Of a stretch of DNA of 64,000 nucleotides, positions 54,036 through 63,781 are shown one piece after another; within the stretch, counting starts at the first letter, position 1, and each line of letters opens with the position of its first letter. Source of the DNA: Pseudomonas sp. BMS12. Its GTDB lineage: Bacteria; Pseudomonadota; Gammaproteobacteria; Pseudomonadales; Pseudomonadaceae. The notes beneath the pieces are model-generated. The model ran no database searches. It was not told where the DNA came from and saw only the letters and a list, made by a program, of their open reading frames with translations. The DNA is taken from NCBI RefSeq assembly GCF_001592875.1, contig NZ_LSOF01000024.1:1-64000 (forward strand), given 5' to 3'. The translations under genes and the position numbers were made by a program.

Positions 54036-56020
54036 GCAGTCGCTTCCTTCAGGCCGAGAACATCACGCACGCGGGTACGTACCTTGACCCGATAACGCGG
54101 GTCGAAAGCCGCCAGCAGGCCACCGAGGCCCATCATCAGGCCGCCCAGCCAGATCCAGCGTACGTACGGCTTGATGTGCACGCGCACGGCCCAGGCGCCG
54201 TCTTCCAGCGGCTCGCCCAGCGCCACGTAGAGGTCGCGGGTGAAGCCGGCATCGATGCCGGCCTCGGTCATCGGCATCTGCTGCACGGTGTACAGGCGCT
54301 TCTCCGGATGCAGCACGGCGACTTCCTCGCCGTCCTCCAGCACGCGCACGGTGCCCTTGTCCGAGGTGAAGTTCGGCCCCTCGAAGTGCTTGGCACCCTC
54401 GAAGACGAACACATAGCCCCCCAGCTCCAGCGACTCACCCGGTGCCAGGCGCAGGTCGCGCTCGGCGCTACCATGGCTGACCAGCACCACGCCGATGGCG
54501 CACACGGCAATGCCCAGGTGCGCCAGCTGCATGCCCCAGTAGCTGCTGGACAGACCGCTGACACCCTTGAGCAGGCCCTTGTGGCGGCACTTGTCGAGCA
54601 GATCGCGCACGCCGGCCAGCAGCACCCAGGCCGCCAGCAGGAACACCGCCAGCACGCTCCAGTGGAAGTCGCCAAAGATCAGCGTGGCAACCACCGCCAA
54701 CGCCACGCTACCCAGCAATACCGGAGTCAGCATGCCCAGCAACCACTGCACCGGGGTGTCCTTCCAGCGCACCAGCACACCCACCGCCATCACCACCATC
54801 AGCAGGCCCATGAGTGGTACGAACAGGGCATTGAAGTACGGTGGGCCGACCGACAGCTTGGCGCCGCTCAGGGCATCCAGCACCAGCGGATAGAGGGTGC
54901 CGAGCAGGATCATCGAGGCGGCCACCACCAGTACCAGGTTGTTGGCCAGCAGCAGGGTCTCGCGCGACCACAGGGCGAAGCCGACCTGGCTCTTCACCAC
55001 CGGCGCCCGCACGGCGAACAGCGTCAACGAACCGCCCACCACGATCAGCAGGAACACCAGGATGAACACACCGCGCGCCGGGTCGTTGGCGAAGGCATGC
55101 ACCGAGGTCAGCACGCCGGAGCGCACCAGGAAAGTACCGAGCAGGCTCAGGGAAAACGCGGCAATCGCCAGCAATACGGTCCAGCTCTTGAACACTCCGC
55201 GTTTCTCGGTCACGGCCAGCGAGTGGATCAGCGCGGTGCCGACCAGCCAGGGCATGAAAGAGGCGTTCTCCACCGGGTCCCAGAACCACCAGCCGCCCCA
55301 GCCCAGCTCGTAGTAGGCCCACCAGGAGCCCAGCGCGATGCCGATGCCGAGGAAGGACCAGGCGACCATGGTCCAGGGCCGCGACCAGCGCGCCCAGGCA
55401 GCGTCCAGCTTGCCGCCAAGCAAGGCGGCAATGGCGAAGGCGAAGGCCACGGAGAAGCCGACATAACCCATGTACAGCATCGGCGGATGCACGATCAGAC
55501 CGAAGTCCTGCAGCAGCGGGTTGAGGTCGCGACCGTTGGCTGGCGTGTTGGCCAGCAGGCGCTCGAAGGGATTGGAGGTGATGATCAGGAACAACAGGAA
55601 GCCGACGCTGATCATGCCCATCACCGCCAGCACGCGGGCTAGCATCTGTTCCGGCAGCTGGCGCGAGAAGATCGCCACGGCGAAGGTCCAGCCGCCGAGA
55701 ATCAGCGCCCACAGCAGCAGCGAACCCTCGTGCGCGCCCCACACGGCACTGAACTTGTAGTACCAGGGCAAGGCACTGTTGGAGTTGTTGGCCACGTAGG
55801 CCACGCTGAAGTCGTCGGTCATGAAGGCCCAGGTCAGGCAGGCGAAAGCGAACGCCAACATGGCGAACTGCCCCCAGGCCGCCGGCTGGGCCAGGCCCAT
55901 CCACTGGCGGTCGCCAAGCCAGGCGCCAACCAGTGGCAGCGTCGCCTGCACCAGCGCCAGGCACAGGGCGAGAATCAGGGCGACATGGCCCAGCTCGGGA
56001 ATCATCAGCGCGGCGTCCAT
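54032..56020 (-). CDS. ccmF: Cytochrome c heme lyase subunit CcmF
   Basis: The 662-aa membrane protein has about 15 helices and the tryptophan-rich WWD motif GWGGWWFWDPVENASFMPWL (near residue 230), and a large periplasmic domain near 540-610. It ligates heme from holo-CcmE to apocytochrome c. Its length matches the family. Confidence 0.98.
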   Translation of the reverse strand: MDAALMIPELGHVALILALCLALVQATLPLVGAWLGDRQWMGLAQPAAWGQFAMLAFAFACLTWAFMTDDFSVAYVANNSNSALPWYYKFSAVWGAHEGSLLLWALILGGWTFAVAIFSRQLPEQMLARVLAVMGMISVGFLLFLIITSNPFERLLANTPANGRDLNPLLQDFGLIVHPPMLYMGYVGFSVAFAFAIAALLGGKLDAAWARWSRPWTMVAWSFLGIGIALGSWWAYYELGWGGWWFWDPVENASFMPWLVGTALIHSLAVTEKRGVFKSWTVLLAIAAFSLSLLGTFLVRSGVLTSVHAFANDPARGVFILVFLLIVVGGSLTLFAVRAPVVKSQVGFALWSRETLLLANNLVLVVAASMILLGTLYPLVLDALSGAKLSVGPPYFNALFVPLMGLLMVVMAVGVLVRWKDTPVQWLLGMLTPVLLGSVALAVVATLIFGDFHWSVLAVFLLAAWVLLAGVRDLLDKCRHKGLLKGVSGLSSSYWGMQLAHLGIAVCAIGVVLVSHGSAERDLRLAPGESLELGGYVFVFEGAKHFEGPNFTSDKGTVRVLEDGEEVAVLHPEKRLYTVQQMPMTEAGIDAGFTRDLYVALGEPLEDGAWAVRVHIKPYVRWIWLGGLMMGLGGLLAAFDPRYRVKVRTRVRDVLGLKEATA

Positions 56021-56022
56021 GG

Positions 56023-56469
56023 TCAGCCCTCCTTCGCCGGCAGCTTGCCGCTTTCTTTCAGGGCCTTGGTCACTTCCGGAGGCATGTAATTCTCGTCGTG
56101 CTTGGCCAGTACCTCATCGGCGATCAGCACGCCGTCGGCATTCAGCTTGCCGAGCGCGACGATGCCCTGCTCCTCGCGGAACAGGTCCGGCAGAATGCCG
56201 CGATAGCGGATGGTCACATTCTTGGCGAAGTCGGTAACCACGAATTCGACGTCCAGCGAGTCGCCCGAACGTTTCACCGAACCCTTGGCGACCATGCCGC
56301 CAGCACGGATACGGGTGTCTTTCGGCGCCTCGCCGTTGGCGATCTGGGTCGGGGTGTAGAACAGGTTGATGTTCTCCTGCAGTGCCGACAGGGCCAGGCC
56401 GACGGCCACGGAAACCCCGACCAGAATGGCCAGGACGATATACAGACGTTTCTTGCGGACCGCGTTCAC
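56023..56469 (-). CDS. ccmE: Periplasmic heme chaperone CcmE
   Basis: The 148-aa protein has an N-terminal anchor (about 8-28) and an OB-fold domain. The heme-binding His and nearby Tyr are in [13 protein letters not shown] (near residue 123). The GTG start at 56469 overlaps the ccmD stop; the upstream frame belongs to shadow sequence inside ccmD and ccmC. It carries heme from CcmABCD to CcmF. Confidence 0.96.
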   Translation of the reverse strand: MNAVRKKRLYIVLAILVGVSVAVGLALSALQENINLFYTPTQIANGEAPKDTRIRAGGMVAKGSVKRSGDSLDVEFVVTDFAKNVTIRYRGILPDLFREEQGIVALGKLNADGVLIADEVLAKHDENYMPPEVTKALKESGKLPAKEG

Positions 56470-56642
56470 TGTTGTTTCTCCCGGCGCAGACGACGCGCCT
56501 CGTCTTGCAGATAACGCCGGCGCGCCAGGATCGGCAGCACCACGTTCAAGGCCATGACCGCCAGACTGATGCCGTAGGCCGACCACACGTAGGCGCCATG
56601 GTGACCCATGGCGAGAAAATCACTGAAGGAGGCGAAGCTCAT
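56466..56642 (-). CDS. ccmD: Heme exporter protein CcmD
   Basis: The 58-aa single-span protein: [20 protein letters not shown], then a helix (about 18-40), and a basic cytoplasmic tail ([18 protein letters not shown]). It helps release holo-CcmE from the CcmABC complex. It overlaps ccmC and ccmE by 4 bp each. Confidence 0.93.
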   Translation of the reverse strand: MSFASFSDFLAMGHHGAYVWSAYGISLAVMALNVVLPILARRRYLQDEARRLRREKQQ

Positions 56643-57394
56643 GCCCTGCCCTCCACCAGGCGTGCCACCTCGGCGCGCACCCAGCTGCTGCGGGCCTCGC
56701 GCTTGAGCACTTCGGTACGCATGCGATAGAGCAGTACGGCACCGAGGAAGCAGTAGAAGCCGAGCACGCAGAGCAGCAGCGGCAGCCACATCTCGACGTT
56801 CATGCTGGCCTTGCCGGTGACCTTGAAGGTGGCCGGCTGGTGCAGGGTGTTCCACCACTCCACCGATTTCTGGATGATCGGGATGTTCACCGCGCCGACC
56901 AGCGCCAGCACGGCGCAGGCCTTGGCGGCGCTGTCGCGGTTGCTGATGGCGTTGCCCAGGGCGATGACGCCGAAATACAGGAACAGCAGGATCAGCATCG
57001 AGGTCAGGCGCGCGTCCCATACCCAGTAGGTACCCCAGGTCGGTTTGCCCCAGATGGAGCCGGTGACCAGGGCGATAAAGCACAACCAGGCACCGATGGG
57101 TGCGGCCTGCTGCAAGGCGACATCGGCCAGCTTCATCTTCCACACCAGGCCGACCAGGCCGGCCACCGCCATCAGCAGGTAACAGGACTGGGCGAGAAAG
57201 GCCGCCGGGACGTGGATATAGATGATCCGGTAGCTGTTGCCCTGGTACTTCTCCGGCGGTGCGAAGGCCAGCCCCCAGACGATGCCGACAACCAGCAGCA
57301 CGACGGCGGCGGCGGCCAGCCAGGGCAGCCAGCGGCCGCTGCGCTCATAGAACCACTTGGGTGAGCCCCATTGGTGAAACCACGTCCACTTCAT
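56639..57394 (-). CDS. ccmC: Heme exporter/transfer protein CcmC
   Basis: The 251-aa protein has six membrane helices and a tryptophan-rich motif ([19 protein letters not shown], near residue 125), with flanking His residues expected to ligand heme. It loads heme onto CcmE. Confidence 0.97.
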   Translation of the reverse strand: MKWTWFHQWGSPKWFYERSGRWLPWLAAAAVVLLVVGIVWGLAFAPPEKYQGNSYRIIYIHVPAAFLAQSCYLLMAVAGLVGLVWKMKLADVALQQAAPIGAWLCFIALVTGSIWGKPTWGTYWVWDARLTSMLILLFLYFGVIALGNAISNRDSAAKACAVLALVGAVNIPIIQKSVEWWNTLHQPATFKVTGKASMNVEMWLPLLLCVLGFYCFLGAVLLYRMRTEVLKREARSSWVRAEVARLVEGRA

Positions 57395-57410
57395 CCGTTC
57401 GACTCTTCTC

Positions 57411-58082
57411 TTACTCGCCGACGCTGATCTTCAGGCCGGCGCCAATCGCAAAGGGTGTCAGGGTGACCGCCAAGGCGGTCAGGCTGGCCAGCCACAACAG
57501 GTGGCCGGCCGCGGGCAATCCTTGCAGGGCCGCCTGTAACGCTCCGGTGCCGAGAATCAGCACCGGGATGTACAGCGGCAGAATCAGCAGCGCCAGCAGC
57601 AGCCCGCCGCGCTTGAGACCGACCGTCAGCGCCGCGCCGACCGCACCGAGCAGGCTCAGGATCGGCGTGCCCAGCAGCAGCGACAGCAGCAGCACCGGCA
57701 GGCAGCGCCCCGGCAGGCCGAGCATCAGCGCTAGCAGGGGCGACAGCAAGACCAGCGCCAGGCCGGAAAACAGCCAGTGTGCCAGCACCTTGGCCAGCAC
57801 CAGAAGAGGCAGGGGGTGCGACGAAAGGACCCACTGCTCCAGCGAGCCATCTTCGAAATCACTGCGGAAAAGCCCGTCCAGCGAGAGCAGCACGGCCAAC
57901 AGCGCCGCCACCCAGACCAGACCGGGAGAAAGGGTCTGTAACAGATTGGTCTCCGGGCCGACCGCCAACGGGAACAGGGCGATGACGATGGCGAAGAACA
58001 CCAGCGGGTTGGCCAGTTCGGCCGGGCGCCGGCACAGCAAGCGCGCCTCTCGACTCAGCAGGAGGAAGAAGACGTTGCTCAT
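57411..58082 (-). CDS. ccmB: Heme exporter permease CcmB
   Basis: The 223-aa protein has six membrane helices and the family block [19 protein letters not shown] (near residue 75). With CcmA it forms the ABC part that drives release of holo-CcmE. The ATG at 58082 overlaps the ccmA stop; the longer frame upstream is shadow. Confidence 0.96.
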   Translation of the reverse strand: MSNVFFLLLSREARLLCRRPAELANPLVFFAIVIALFPLAVGPETNLLQTLSPGLVWVAALLAVLLSLDGLFRSDFEDGSLEQWVLSSHPLPLLVLAKVLAHWLFSGLALVLLSPLLALMLGLPGRCLPVLLLSLLLGTPILSLLGAVGAALTVGLKRGGLLLALLILPLYIPVLILGTGALQAALQGLPAAGHLLWLASLTALAVTLTPFAIGAGLKISVGE

Positions 58083-58711
58083 GCGCGGCGCCCCAGATCC
58101 AATTCGATGTAGCCGGACGGCTTTTCGCTGAGCGTGTGGTGAGTGGTCAGCACGACCAGCCCGCCCTGCTCGCAATGCCCGGCCAGGTGCGCCTCCAGCT
58201 CGGCCACGCCCTGCTTGTCCAGGGCCGTGAAAGGCTCGTCTAGAATCCACAGCGGCGGCGCATCCAAATGCAGGCGAGCCAGGGCCACGCGGCGCTGCTG
58301 GCCGGCGGACAGGGTATGGCAAGGCACATCCTCGAAACCGCGCAGACCGACCTTCTCCAGGGCACGCCAGATGGCATCGCGATCAGCCGGCTGATGCAGC
58401 GCACAGAGCCAGGCCAGGTTCTCCTCGGCGGTCAGCAGCCCCTTGATGCCGGCGGCGTGGCCAATCCACAACAGGCTGCTCCCCAGCTCGCCATGCTGGT
58501 GCGCCAATGGCTTGCCGTTCAGCAGCACCTCACCGGCGGTCGGCTGCATCAGCCCGGCGAGCAGGCGCAACAGGCTGGTCTTGCCACTGCCATTGGGCCC
58601 GGCGACCTGCAACAGGGTGCCGCCGGCTAGGTCCAGGTCCAGATGCTCGAACAGCAGACGCCAGTCCCGCTCGCAGGCGAGGGCAACGGCTTGGAGGCGT
58701 GGACTGATCAC
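58079..58711 (-). CDS. ccmA: Heme exporter ATP-binding protein CcmA
   Basis: The 210-aa ABC ATPase has Walker [17 protein letters not shown] (near residue 38), signature [14 protein letters not shown], and Walker [13 protein letters not shown]. It is the first gene of the ccmABCDEFGHI string, in which almost all neighbours overlap. The promoter should lie in 58712-58860. Confidence 0.97.
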   Translation of the reverse strand: MISPRLQAVALACERDWRLLFEHLDLDLAGGTLLQVAGPNGSGKTSLLRLLAGLMQPTAGEVLLNGKPLAHQHGELGSSLLWIGHAAGIKGLLTAEENLAWLCALHQPADRDAIWRALEKVGLRGFEDVPCHTLSAGQQRRVALARLHLDAPPLWILDEPFTALDKQGVAELEAHLAGHCEQGGLVVLTTHHTLSEKPSGYIELDLGRRA

Positions 58712-58860
58712 TGCATGGTGTCCCGGAGGGGTTCAAGTCAGAGGGGGGCTGGCCGCTATACTGGGGCAAGTTGACTGTACAGCCAGCCCGAACGGGGCGG
58801 CATTATACATGCCGGGCTTCCCCCTCCGAAGCCGGCTTTTCGACAGGGTGTAACCCGCCA

Positions 58861-60408
58861 ATGGCAGAAATCAGCAGCCCCCGCCCGCTCCCCGCGACGC
58901 CGCCCGTCAGTCGTCCTGTCCAGGCCAGTGCTGCCGACCTGGCGGTAAAACTGCTACAGCCGCTGGAGGGCATGCTCGCCGCCGGGGAAAGCGCCAAGGC
59001 CGAGGTACTGGAAGCCAAGGCAGTCGCCCAGAGCTTCCAGCTGCTGCTCAAGCTGACCCTCGGCAACGGCCAGCAGACCACGCTGGAGGCCAGCAGCCCA
59101 CGCCAGCTGGCCCAAGGCAGCACACTAGCCGTCACCGCCCTCTCGGAAACCCGCTTGGCCGTCGCCCTGCAAGGTGGCGATACGCGCCTGCTGAGCAAGC
59201 TGGATCTGGAACAGTTCCCAGTCGGCACCCTGCTGCAGGGCAAGGTCGAGGCCCGTGAGCAGATTGCCCAGCTCAAGGGCCAGCAGGCGCTTTACCGGGC
59301 CGTGGTCAACCTGCTCAACACACCGCTGGCGGGGAGCAAACTGAATATCGAGACCGCCCTGCCACTGCCAATCGGCAGCCTGCTCACGGCCCAGGTGCAA
59401 GGCAGCCAGGCGCTCAACTTCCTGCCCTTGAGCGGGCGCCTGGATCAGCTGGTGCTGAGCCAGCAACTGGCCGCCCAGCAGAGTCGCCAGGGCTCGCTGG
59501 AAGGCCTGTTCAAAGGCCTGCAAGGGCTAGCCAGCCAGACCGATGTACCGGATGACCTGCGCGCCAGCATCGACAAGCTGCTCGGCATGCTGCCGGACAG
59601 CAAGCAGCTGAGCACCCCGGACGGACTGGCCAAGGCCCTGCAGCAGAGCGGCGTGTTCCTCGAAGCCAAATTGCTCGGTGGCCAGGCCCAGCAACTGCCC
59701 CAGGACCTCAAGGCCAACCTGCTGCGCCTGATCAACCAGCTGCTGCCCAACCTGCCCGGCGCCGCTCCGTTACCCGCCGCCAGTGCTGGCAGCGCGCTGG
59801 CCCAGGCCCTGCCCGCCTTTGTGCGCAATGCTCTGGGGGCGCTGGGCCAGCCGAATCTGCGCCAGCAGGCCATGAGCTTCCCCCTGCCCTCGCGACTGCT
59901 GCAGTCGATGGACCAGGAAGCCGATCTGGAAATCCTGCTCAAGCTGGCGGCGGCAGCGGTATCGCGCCTGCAGACCCACCAGCTGTCGAGCCTGGCGCAG
60001 TCGCAGGTCACGCCCGAAGGCAACCTGCTGACCACCTGGCAGCTGGAAGTACCGATGCGCAACCAGCAGGACGTGGTGCCACTGCAGATCAAGCTGCAGC
60101 GTGAGGATTCCGGCCAGGCTGGCAAGCAGGAACAGAAGGAAACGCTCTGGCGTATCGAACTGGCCTTCGACCTGGACCCGCTGGGCCCGCTGCAGGTGCA
60201 GGCGCAGCTGCTGCGCGGCAGTCTGTCCAGCCAGCTGTGGGCCGAGCGCGCTGACACCGCTCTGCTGGTCGATGCCGAGCTGGACAACCTGCGCCAACGC
60301 CTGCTCAGCGCCGGCCTCGAAGTGGGTGAGCTGAGCTGCCGCCAGGGCATGCCACCGCAGGGGCCGAAGACGCATCTGGAGCAACGCTGGGTGGACGAAA
60401 CCGCATGA
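58861..60408 (+). CDS. FliK-like hook-length-control family protein
   Basis: The 515-aa protein is rich in Gln, Leu and Ala, with a long low-complexity N-terminal part and a C-terminal Flg_hook-type domain (about 390-500; LTTWQLEVPMRNQQDVVPLQIKLQ, then LLRGSLSSQLWAERADTALL). FliK family proteins are secreted rulers that switch flagellar export specificity. This one is outside any flagellar operon and is coupled to an FlhB-C-like gene. The ATG at 58861 fits the conserved start; an upstream ATG at 58771 would overlap the promoter region. Confidence 0.85.
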   Translation: MAEISSPRPLPATPPVSRPVQASAADLAVKLLQPLEGMLAAGESAKAEVLEAKAVAQSFQLLLKLTLGNGQQTTLEASSPRQLAQGSTLAVTALSETRLAVALQGGDTRLLSKLDLEQFPVGTLLQGKVEAREQIAQLKGQQALYRAVVNLLNTPLAGSKLNIETALPLPIGSLLTAQVQGSQALNFLPLSGRLDQLVLSQQLAAQQSRQGSLEGLFKGLQGLASQTDVPDDLRASIDKLLGMLPDSKQLSTPDGLAKALQQSGVFLEAKLLGGQAQQLPQDLKANLLRLINQLLPNLPGAAPLPAASAGSALAQALPAFVRNALGALGQPNLRQQAMSFPLPSRLLQSMDQEADLEILLKLAAAAVSRLQTHQLSSLAQSQVTPEGNLLTTWQLEVPMRNQQDVVPLQIKLQREDSGQAGKQEQKETLWRIELAFDLDPLGPLQVQAQLLRGSLSSQLWAERADTALLVDAELDNLRQRLLSAGLEVGELSCRQGMPPQGPKTHLEQRWVDETA

Positions 60409-60740
60409 AGCACAAACCGCCACGCCAAGCCATCGCCCTCTCCTACGACGGCGCCAGCGCTCCCAATCTGACCGCCAAGGGCGACGACGAACTGGCCGAG
60501 GCCATCCTGGCCATCGCCCGCGAATACGAAGTGCCGATCTACGAGAATGCCGAACTGGTGCGCCTGCTGGCGCGCCTGGAACTGGGCGACGCGATACCCG
60601 AACCGCTGTACCGCACCATTGCCGAAATCATCGCGTTCGCCTGGTATCTCAAGGGCAAGCGCCCGGAGGGTTTCGACGAGGAACGCGACGTCACTCCGGA
60701 ACAGGCAGGCCCGCCGCTGTTGGCTGCGCCCCGAGAATAA
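60405..60740 (+). CDS. Stand-alone FlhB C-terminal domain homologue (FlhX-like)
   Basis: The 111-aa protein matches the cytoplasmic fragment of FlhB that follows its self-cleavage site: AIALSYDGASAPNLTAKGDDELAEAILAIAREYEVPIYENAELVR aligns with the post-NPTH part. The NPTH motif and membrane helices are absent. In Helicobacter a similar protein (FlhX) can replace the cleaved FlhB fragment. It overlaps the FliK-like gene by 4 bp and is convergent with the rhodanese gene, with a 50-bp overlap. Confidence 0.88.
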   Translation: MKHKPPRQAIALSYDGASAPNLTAKGDDELAEAILAIAREYEVPIYENAELVRLLARLELGDAIPEPLYRTIAEIIAFAWYLKGKRPEGFDEERDVTPEQAGPPLLAAPRE

Positions 60741-61161
60741 AGGCGTACATCTCACCCTCCTCGCCCTTGCCCAGAGGGAAGTCCAGCAACTGCCAGGCGA
60801 AGTAGCCGGTGCGGAAGTAGTAGACCTGCTGATAACCCCAGCTCACTGCGCGGCGCGCCGCCTCGGCGCCCTCCGGGCAGACCTCGCTGTCGCAGTACAG
60901 CACCATCGGCATGCTGCGCGGCCAGCTGGCTTCCTGGAGATCGGCGAAGCGTCCGCCCAGCTCCATGTGCAGAGCACCATGCACATGCCCCCAGCGCCAT
61001 TCGCGTGGCGCCCGCACATCGATGAACAGCACCCCGTGCTCATACAACTGACGCGCCTGTAGCGCATTGATGGTAACGGCGCCCTCGACCTGCAACGGAG
61101 CCTCGCGGGCCTCGACCGAGGGCAGAACCATGAACAGCAGCAAAAACAGACCGACGCGCAT
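60691..61161 (-). CDS. Exported rhodanese-domain protein
   Basis: The 156-aa protein has a signal peptide (about 1-18, ending VEA-RE) and a rhodanese fold: VLFIDVRAPREWRWGHVHGALHM, then the active-site Cys in VLYCDSEVCPEG. It probably transfers sulfane sulfur or acts in periplasmic redox chemistry. The last ~25 residues overlap the convergent FlhX-like gene. Confidence 0.88.
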   Translation of the reverse strand: MRVGLFLLLFMVLPSVEAREAPLQVEGAVTINALQARQLYEHGVLFIDVRAPREWRWGHVHGALHMELGGRFADLQEASWPRSMPMVLYCDSEVCPEGAEAARRAVSWGYQQVYYFRTGYFAWQLLDFPLGKGEEGEMYAFILGAQPTAAGLPVPE

Positions 61162-61284
61162 CGTGGACCTCCCAGGGAAGTGCCTCGCTCATGCTTTGAG
61201 CATAGGCAGCCAGTCCGGGTGGGCTAGGAACCAATGGGGTCTGACGCCGATGAGCTAATAACCGCAGCGCTTAAGCCGGATCGC

Positions 61285-62058
61285 TCAGGGCGCGAAAACC
61301 TCGTCGAGCAGGTCATTCATCGCCTTGAATGCCCGCGCCGCCACCACCGGGTGGTACTCGTTGCGCCCCGGCACATTGGCCAGCGGGTTGGTAAAGGAAT
61401 GCACCGCACCGCCATAGCTGACCAATTGCCAGTCCACCTTGGCTGCCTTCATCTCGGCGATGAAACCGTCCACCTGGGCCTGGGGCACCGCAGGGTCCTC
61501 GGCACCATGCAGTACCAGTACCGGCGCCTTGATCTGTCGTGCGTCCTCGGGGTGGGGAGTGTCCAGGTTGCCATGGAAGGAAACGAACGCCTTGAGCGGA
61601 GCTCCGTCTCGGGCCAGTTCGAGAATGGCCCCGCCACCGAAGCAGAAACCGATGGCGGCCAACTGCTCAGGGTCTATCTCTGGCTGACGCTTGAGCACCG
61701 CCAGTGCAGCCTGGGTGCGCAGACGCATCAACGCCCGGTCGCTACGCAGGAAATTGGCCGCGACCTTGGCTTCATCCGGATTGCTCGGGCGTATGGCCTT
61801 GCCGTACAGGTCGGCCATGAACACCACGTACTGGTCGCCAGCAGCGCGTGCCGCCTTCTTCGCCGAGGCTTCATTGACACCCAGCCAGTTGGGCACCATC
61901 AGCAGGCCGGGGCGCGGCCCACTGACCTTGTCGTCATAGATCAGCAGTCCCTCGTAGGCCTCGCCATCGATCTCGTAGGGCACCGCCTTGACCACCACAC
62001 CGGCCTCGGCAAGGCTGGCCAAGCCGGCGAACAGCAGCGGGAGAAGGGGCTTGCTCAT
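61285..62058 (-). CDS. Exported dienelactone-hydrolase-family protein
   Basis: The 257-aa alpha/beta hydrolase has a signal peptide (about 1-19, ending AEA-GV). The nucleophile Cys is in AIGFCFGGGA (near residue 138), with Asp in HGAEDPAVP and His in GGAVHSFTNP, giving the Cys-Asp-His triad of dienelactone hydrolases. The ATG at 62058 is preferred over the upstream frame, which lacks a signal peptide at its start. Natural substrate unknown. Confidence 0.9.
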   Translation of the reverse strand: MSKPLLPLLFAGLASLAEAGVVVKAVPYEIDGEAYEGLLIYDDKVSGPRPGLLMVPNWLGVNEASAKKAARAAGDQYVVFMADLYGKAIRPSNPDEAKVAANFLRSDRALMRLRTQAALAVLKRQPEIDPEQLAAIGFCFGGGAILELARDGAPLKAFVSFHGNLDTPHPEDARQIKAPVLVLHGAEDPAVPQAQVDGFIAEMKAAKVDWQLVSYGGAVHSFTNPLANVPGRNEYHPVVAARAFKAMNDLLDEVFAP

Positions 62059-62241
62059 GTCGCGACTCCTCGATCGAAAGACAATCCGGGCAAGCCTAGC
62101 AGGCTGCCGACGAATGCCAGCGGGGCTCCTGGCGCGACACCGTCCGCTGCGGCCGTGCGTGGTCAGCAAACATTACGAAATGTCGCGCCCCACGCGCGCA
62201 TACCAGGCCAACAATGCTGGTGGTTTTTAGCGATCGGCCAA

Positions 62242-62721
62242 TCAGTCCTGCGCGGTGATGGCTTCTTCGTCCGCCAGGCGGCGGATATAGGCAGCGAAGT
62301 CCGGGTCCTCACCGCGTAGCAGGTGCGGCAGGCGCTCGCGGAAGTCCTCGCGGCGACTCCACTCGCGCATGTAGTCCTCCCAGGAATGCCAGCGGCGCTG
62401 TTGCCTGGCGTCCATGCCGTCGGTGTAGGCCAGCAGATAGGCGCGCTCGAACAGCGAAATCAGCATGTCGAAGATCACCCACATGCGTTCGCGCTGCTCG
62501 TCGCTGAGGTCCGGTGTGGCGGCCTGGCTACGCAGGCGCAGGTCGGGGTTGGCCAGCACCACTTCGAGGAAGTCGATGTAGGCGTCGGAAATCTGCTGCC
62601 AGATGGCCTCTTCCTCGTTCGCCCGCTCCTTGCGCTGCTCGAACAGGAACACGCCGATGGCGAACGGCAGCGCCACCACCGTGACGATATAGGACAACAG
62701 TTCCCAGGTTGGCAGACTCAT
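62242..62721 (-). CDS. Membrane-anchored helical protein of unknown function
   Basis: The 159-aa protein has one N-terminal membrane helix (about 6-26; YIVTVVALPFAIGVFLF) followed by a charged, helix-rich cytoplasmic part (EEEAIWQQISDAYIDFLEVVL, then RMWVIFDMLISLFERAYLLAYTDGMDARQ). The ATG follows GGAGGCGCTGC. I do not recognise a named family or function. Confidence 0.8.
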   Translation of the reverse strand: MSLPTWELLSYIVTVVALPFAIGVFLFEQRKERANEEEAIWQQISDAYIDFLEVVLANPDLRLRSQAATPDLSDEQRERMWVIFDMLISLFERAYLLAYTDGMDARQQRRWHSWEDYMREWSRREDFRERLPHLLRGEDPDFAAYIRRLADEEAITAQD

Positions 62722-62791
62722 GCAGCGCCTCCATAGACAAGGCGGCCATTGTGCCAACGGCCGACAGCCAGGCCCAGCGAGCGGCGCAGAA

Positions 62792-63781
62792 TTACTCGGC
62801 CTCGGCCCAGCGTTCCTTGACTTCGAGTACAGCGGGCAGCTGGCTGAGAAACAGTTCGACCAGCTCCGGATCGAAGTGCCGGCCGCTTTCCCGGCGCAGG
62901 AGGTCGACGGCTTCGGCCACAGGCCAGGCCGGCTTGTAGGGACGCACGCTGGTCAGCGCATCGAACACATCGGCGATGGCGACGATGCGCCCTACCAGTG
63001 GTATCTCCTCGCCAGCCAAACCGTTGGGGTAGCCGCTGCCGTCCCATTTCTCGTGGTGGCTGAGAGCGACGGTGCGCGCCATCTGCAACAGGCCGGAGGG
63101 ATGCTCGCCGATGATGTCGGCACCGATCTGTGCGTGCTGGCGCATCACCTGCCACTCCGCCTCGTCCAGCTTGCCGTTCTTCTGCAGGATGGCATCGGGA
63201 ATACCGATCTTGCCCACGTCGTGCATGGGCGCGGCATTGAGCAGGTCATCGGCCGCCACCTCATCGAAACCGGCGGCCTTGGCCAGCAGATAGGCGTAAT
63301 GACTCATGCGGATCACATGCAGGCCGGTTTCGTTATCCTTGTACTCCGCCGCCAGGCCGAGACGCTGGACGATCTGCAGGCGGGTCTGGCGCAACTCATC
63401 GACCCTTACCAGCGACAGGTGGGTACGCACCCTGGCGCGGACGATGGCTGGGCTGACCGGCTTGGTGATGTAGTCCACCGCGCCCAGCTCGAAGCCGCGC
63501 GCCTCATCCTCGACATCGGCCAGGGCGGTGACGAAGATCACCGGAATGCCTGCCGTGGCTGGCTCCGCCTTGAGCCGGGCGCACGCTTCGTGGCCGGTCA
63601 TGCCCGGCATCATCACGTCCAGCAGGATCAGTGCCGGCTGCTCCTGCAATGCCAGCTCCAGGGCCTTGGTGCCGTCCTTGGCAAACAGCAGGCGGTAGTC
63701 GTCCTGCAGGATCTGCCGTAGCACCTGCAGGTTGGTGGGCTCATCGTCCACCAGCAGCAACTTGGGGCGGGCATCGTTCAT
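62792..63781 (-). CDS. Response regulator with HD-GYP phosphodiesterase output
   Basis: The 329-aa protein has an N-terminal receiver domain (phospho-acceptor Asp in LLLDVMMPG, near residue 52; conserved Lys in YITKPVSP) and a C-terminal HD-GYP domain with both metal and family motifs intact (MHDVGKIG, and DGSGYPNGL). It should degrade cyclic-di-GMP when phosphorylated. Its ATG overlaps the upstream gene by 4 bp, so the two form a signalling pair. Confidence 0.94.
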   Translation of the reverse strand: MNDARPKLLLVDDEPTNLQVLRQILQDDYRLLFAKDGTKALELALQEQPALILLDVMMPGMTGHEACARLKAEPATAGIPVIFVTALADVEDEARGFELGAVDYITKPVSPAIVRARVRTHLSLVRVDELRQTRLQIVQRLGLAAEYKDNETGLHVIRMSHYAYLLAKAAGFDEVAADDLLNAAPMHDVGKIGIPDAILQKNGKLDEAEWQVMRQHAQIGADIIGEHPSGLLQMARTVALSHHEKWDGSGYPNGLAGEEIPLVGRIVAIADVFDALTSVRPYKPAWPVAEAVDLLRRESGRHFDPELVELFLSQLPAVLEVKERWAEAE

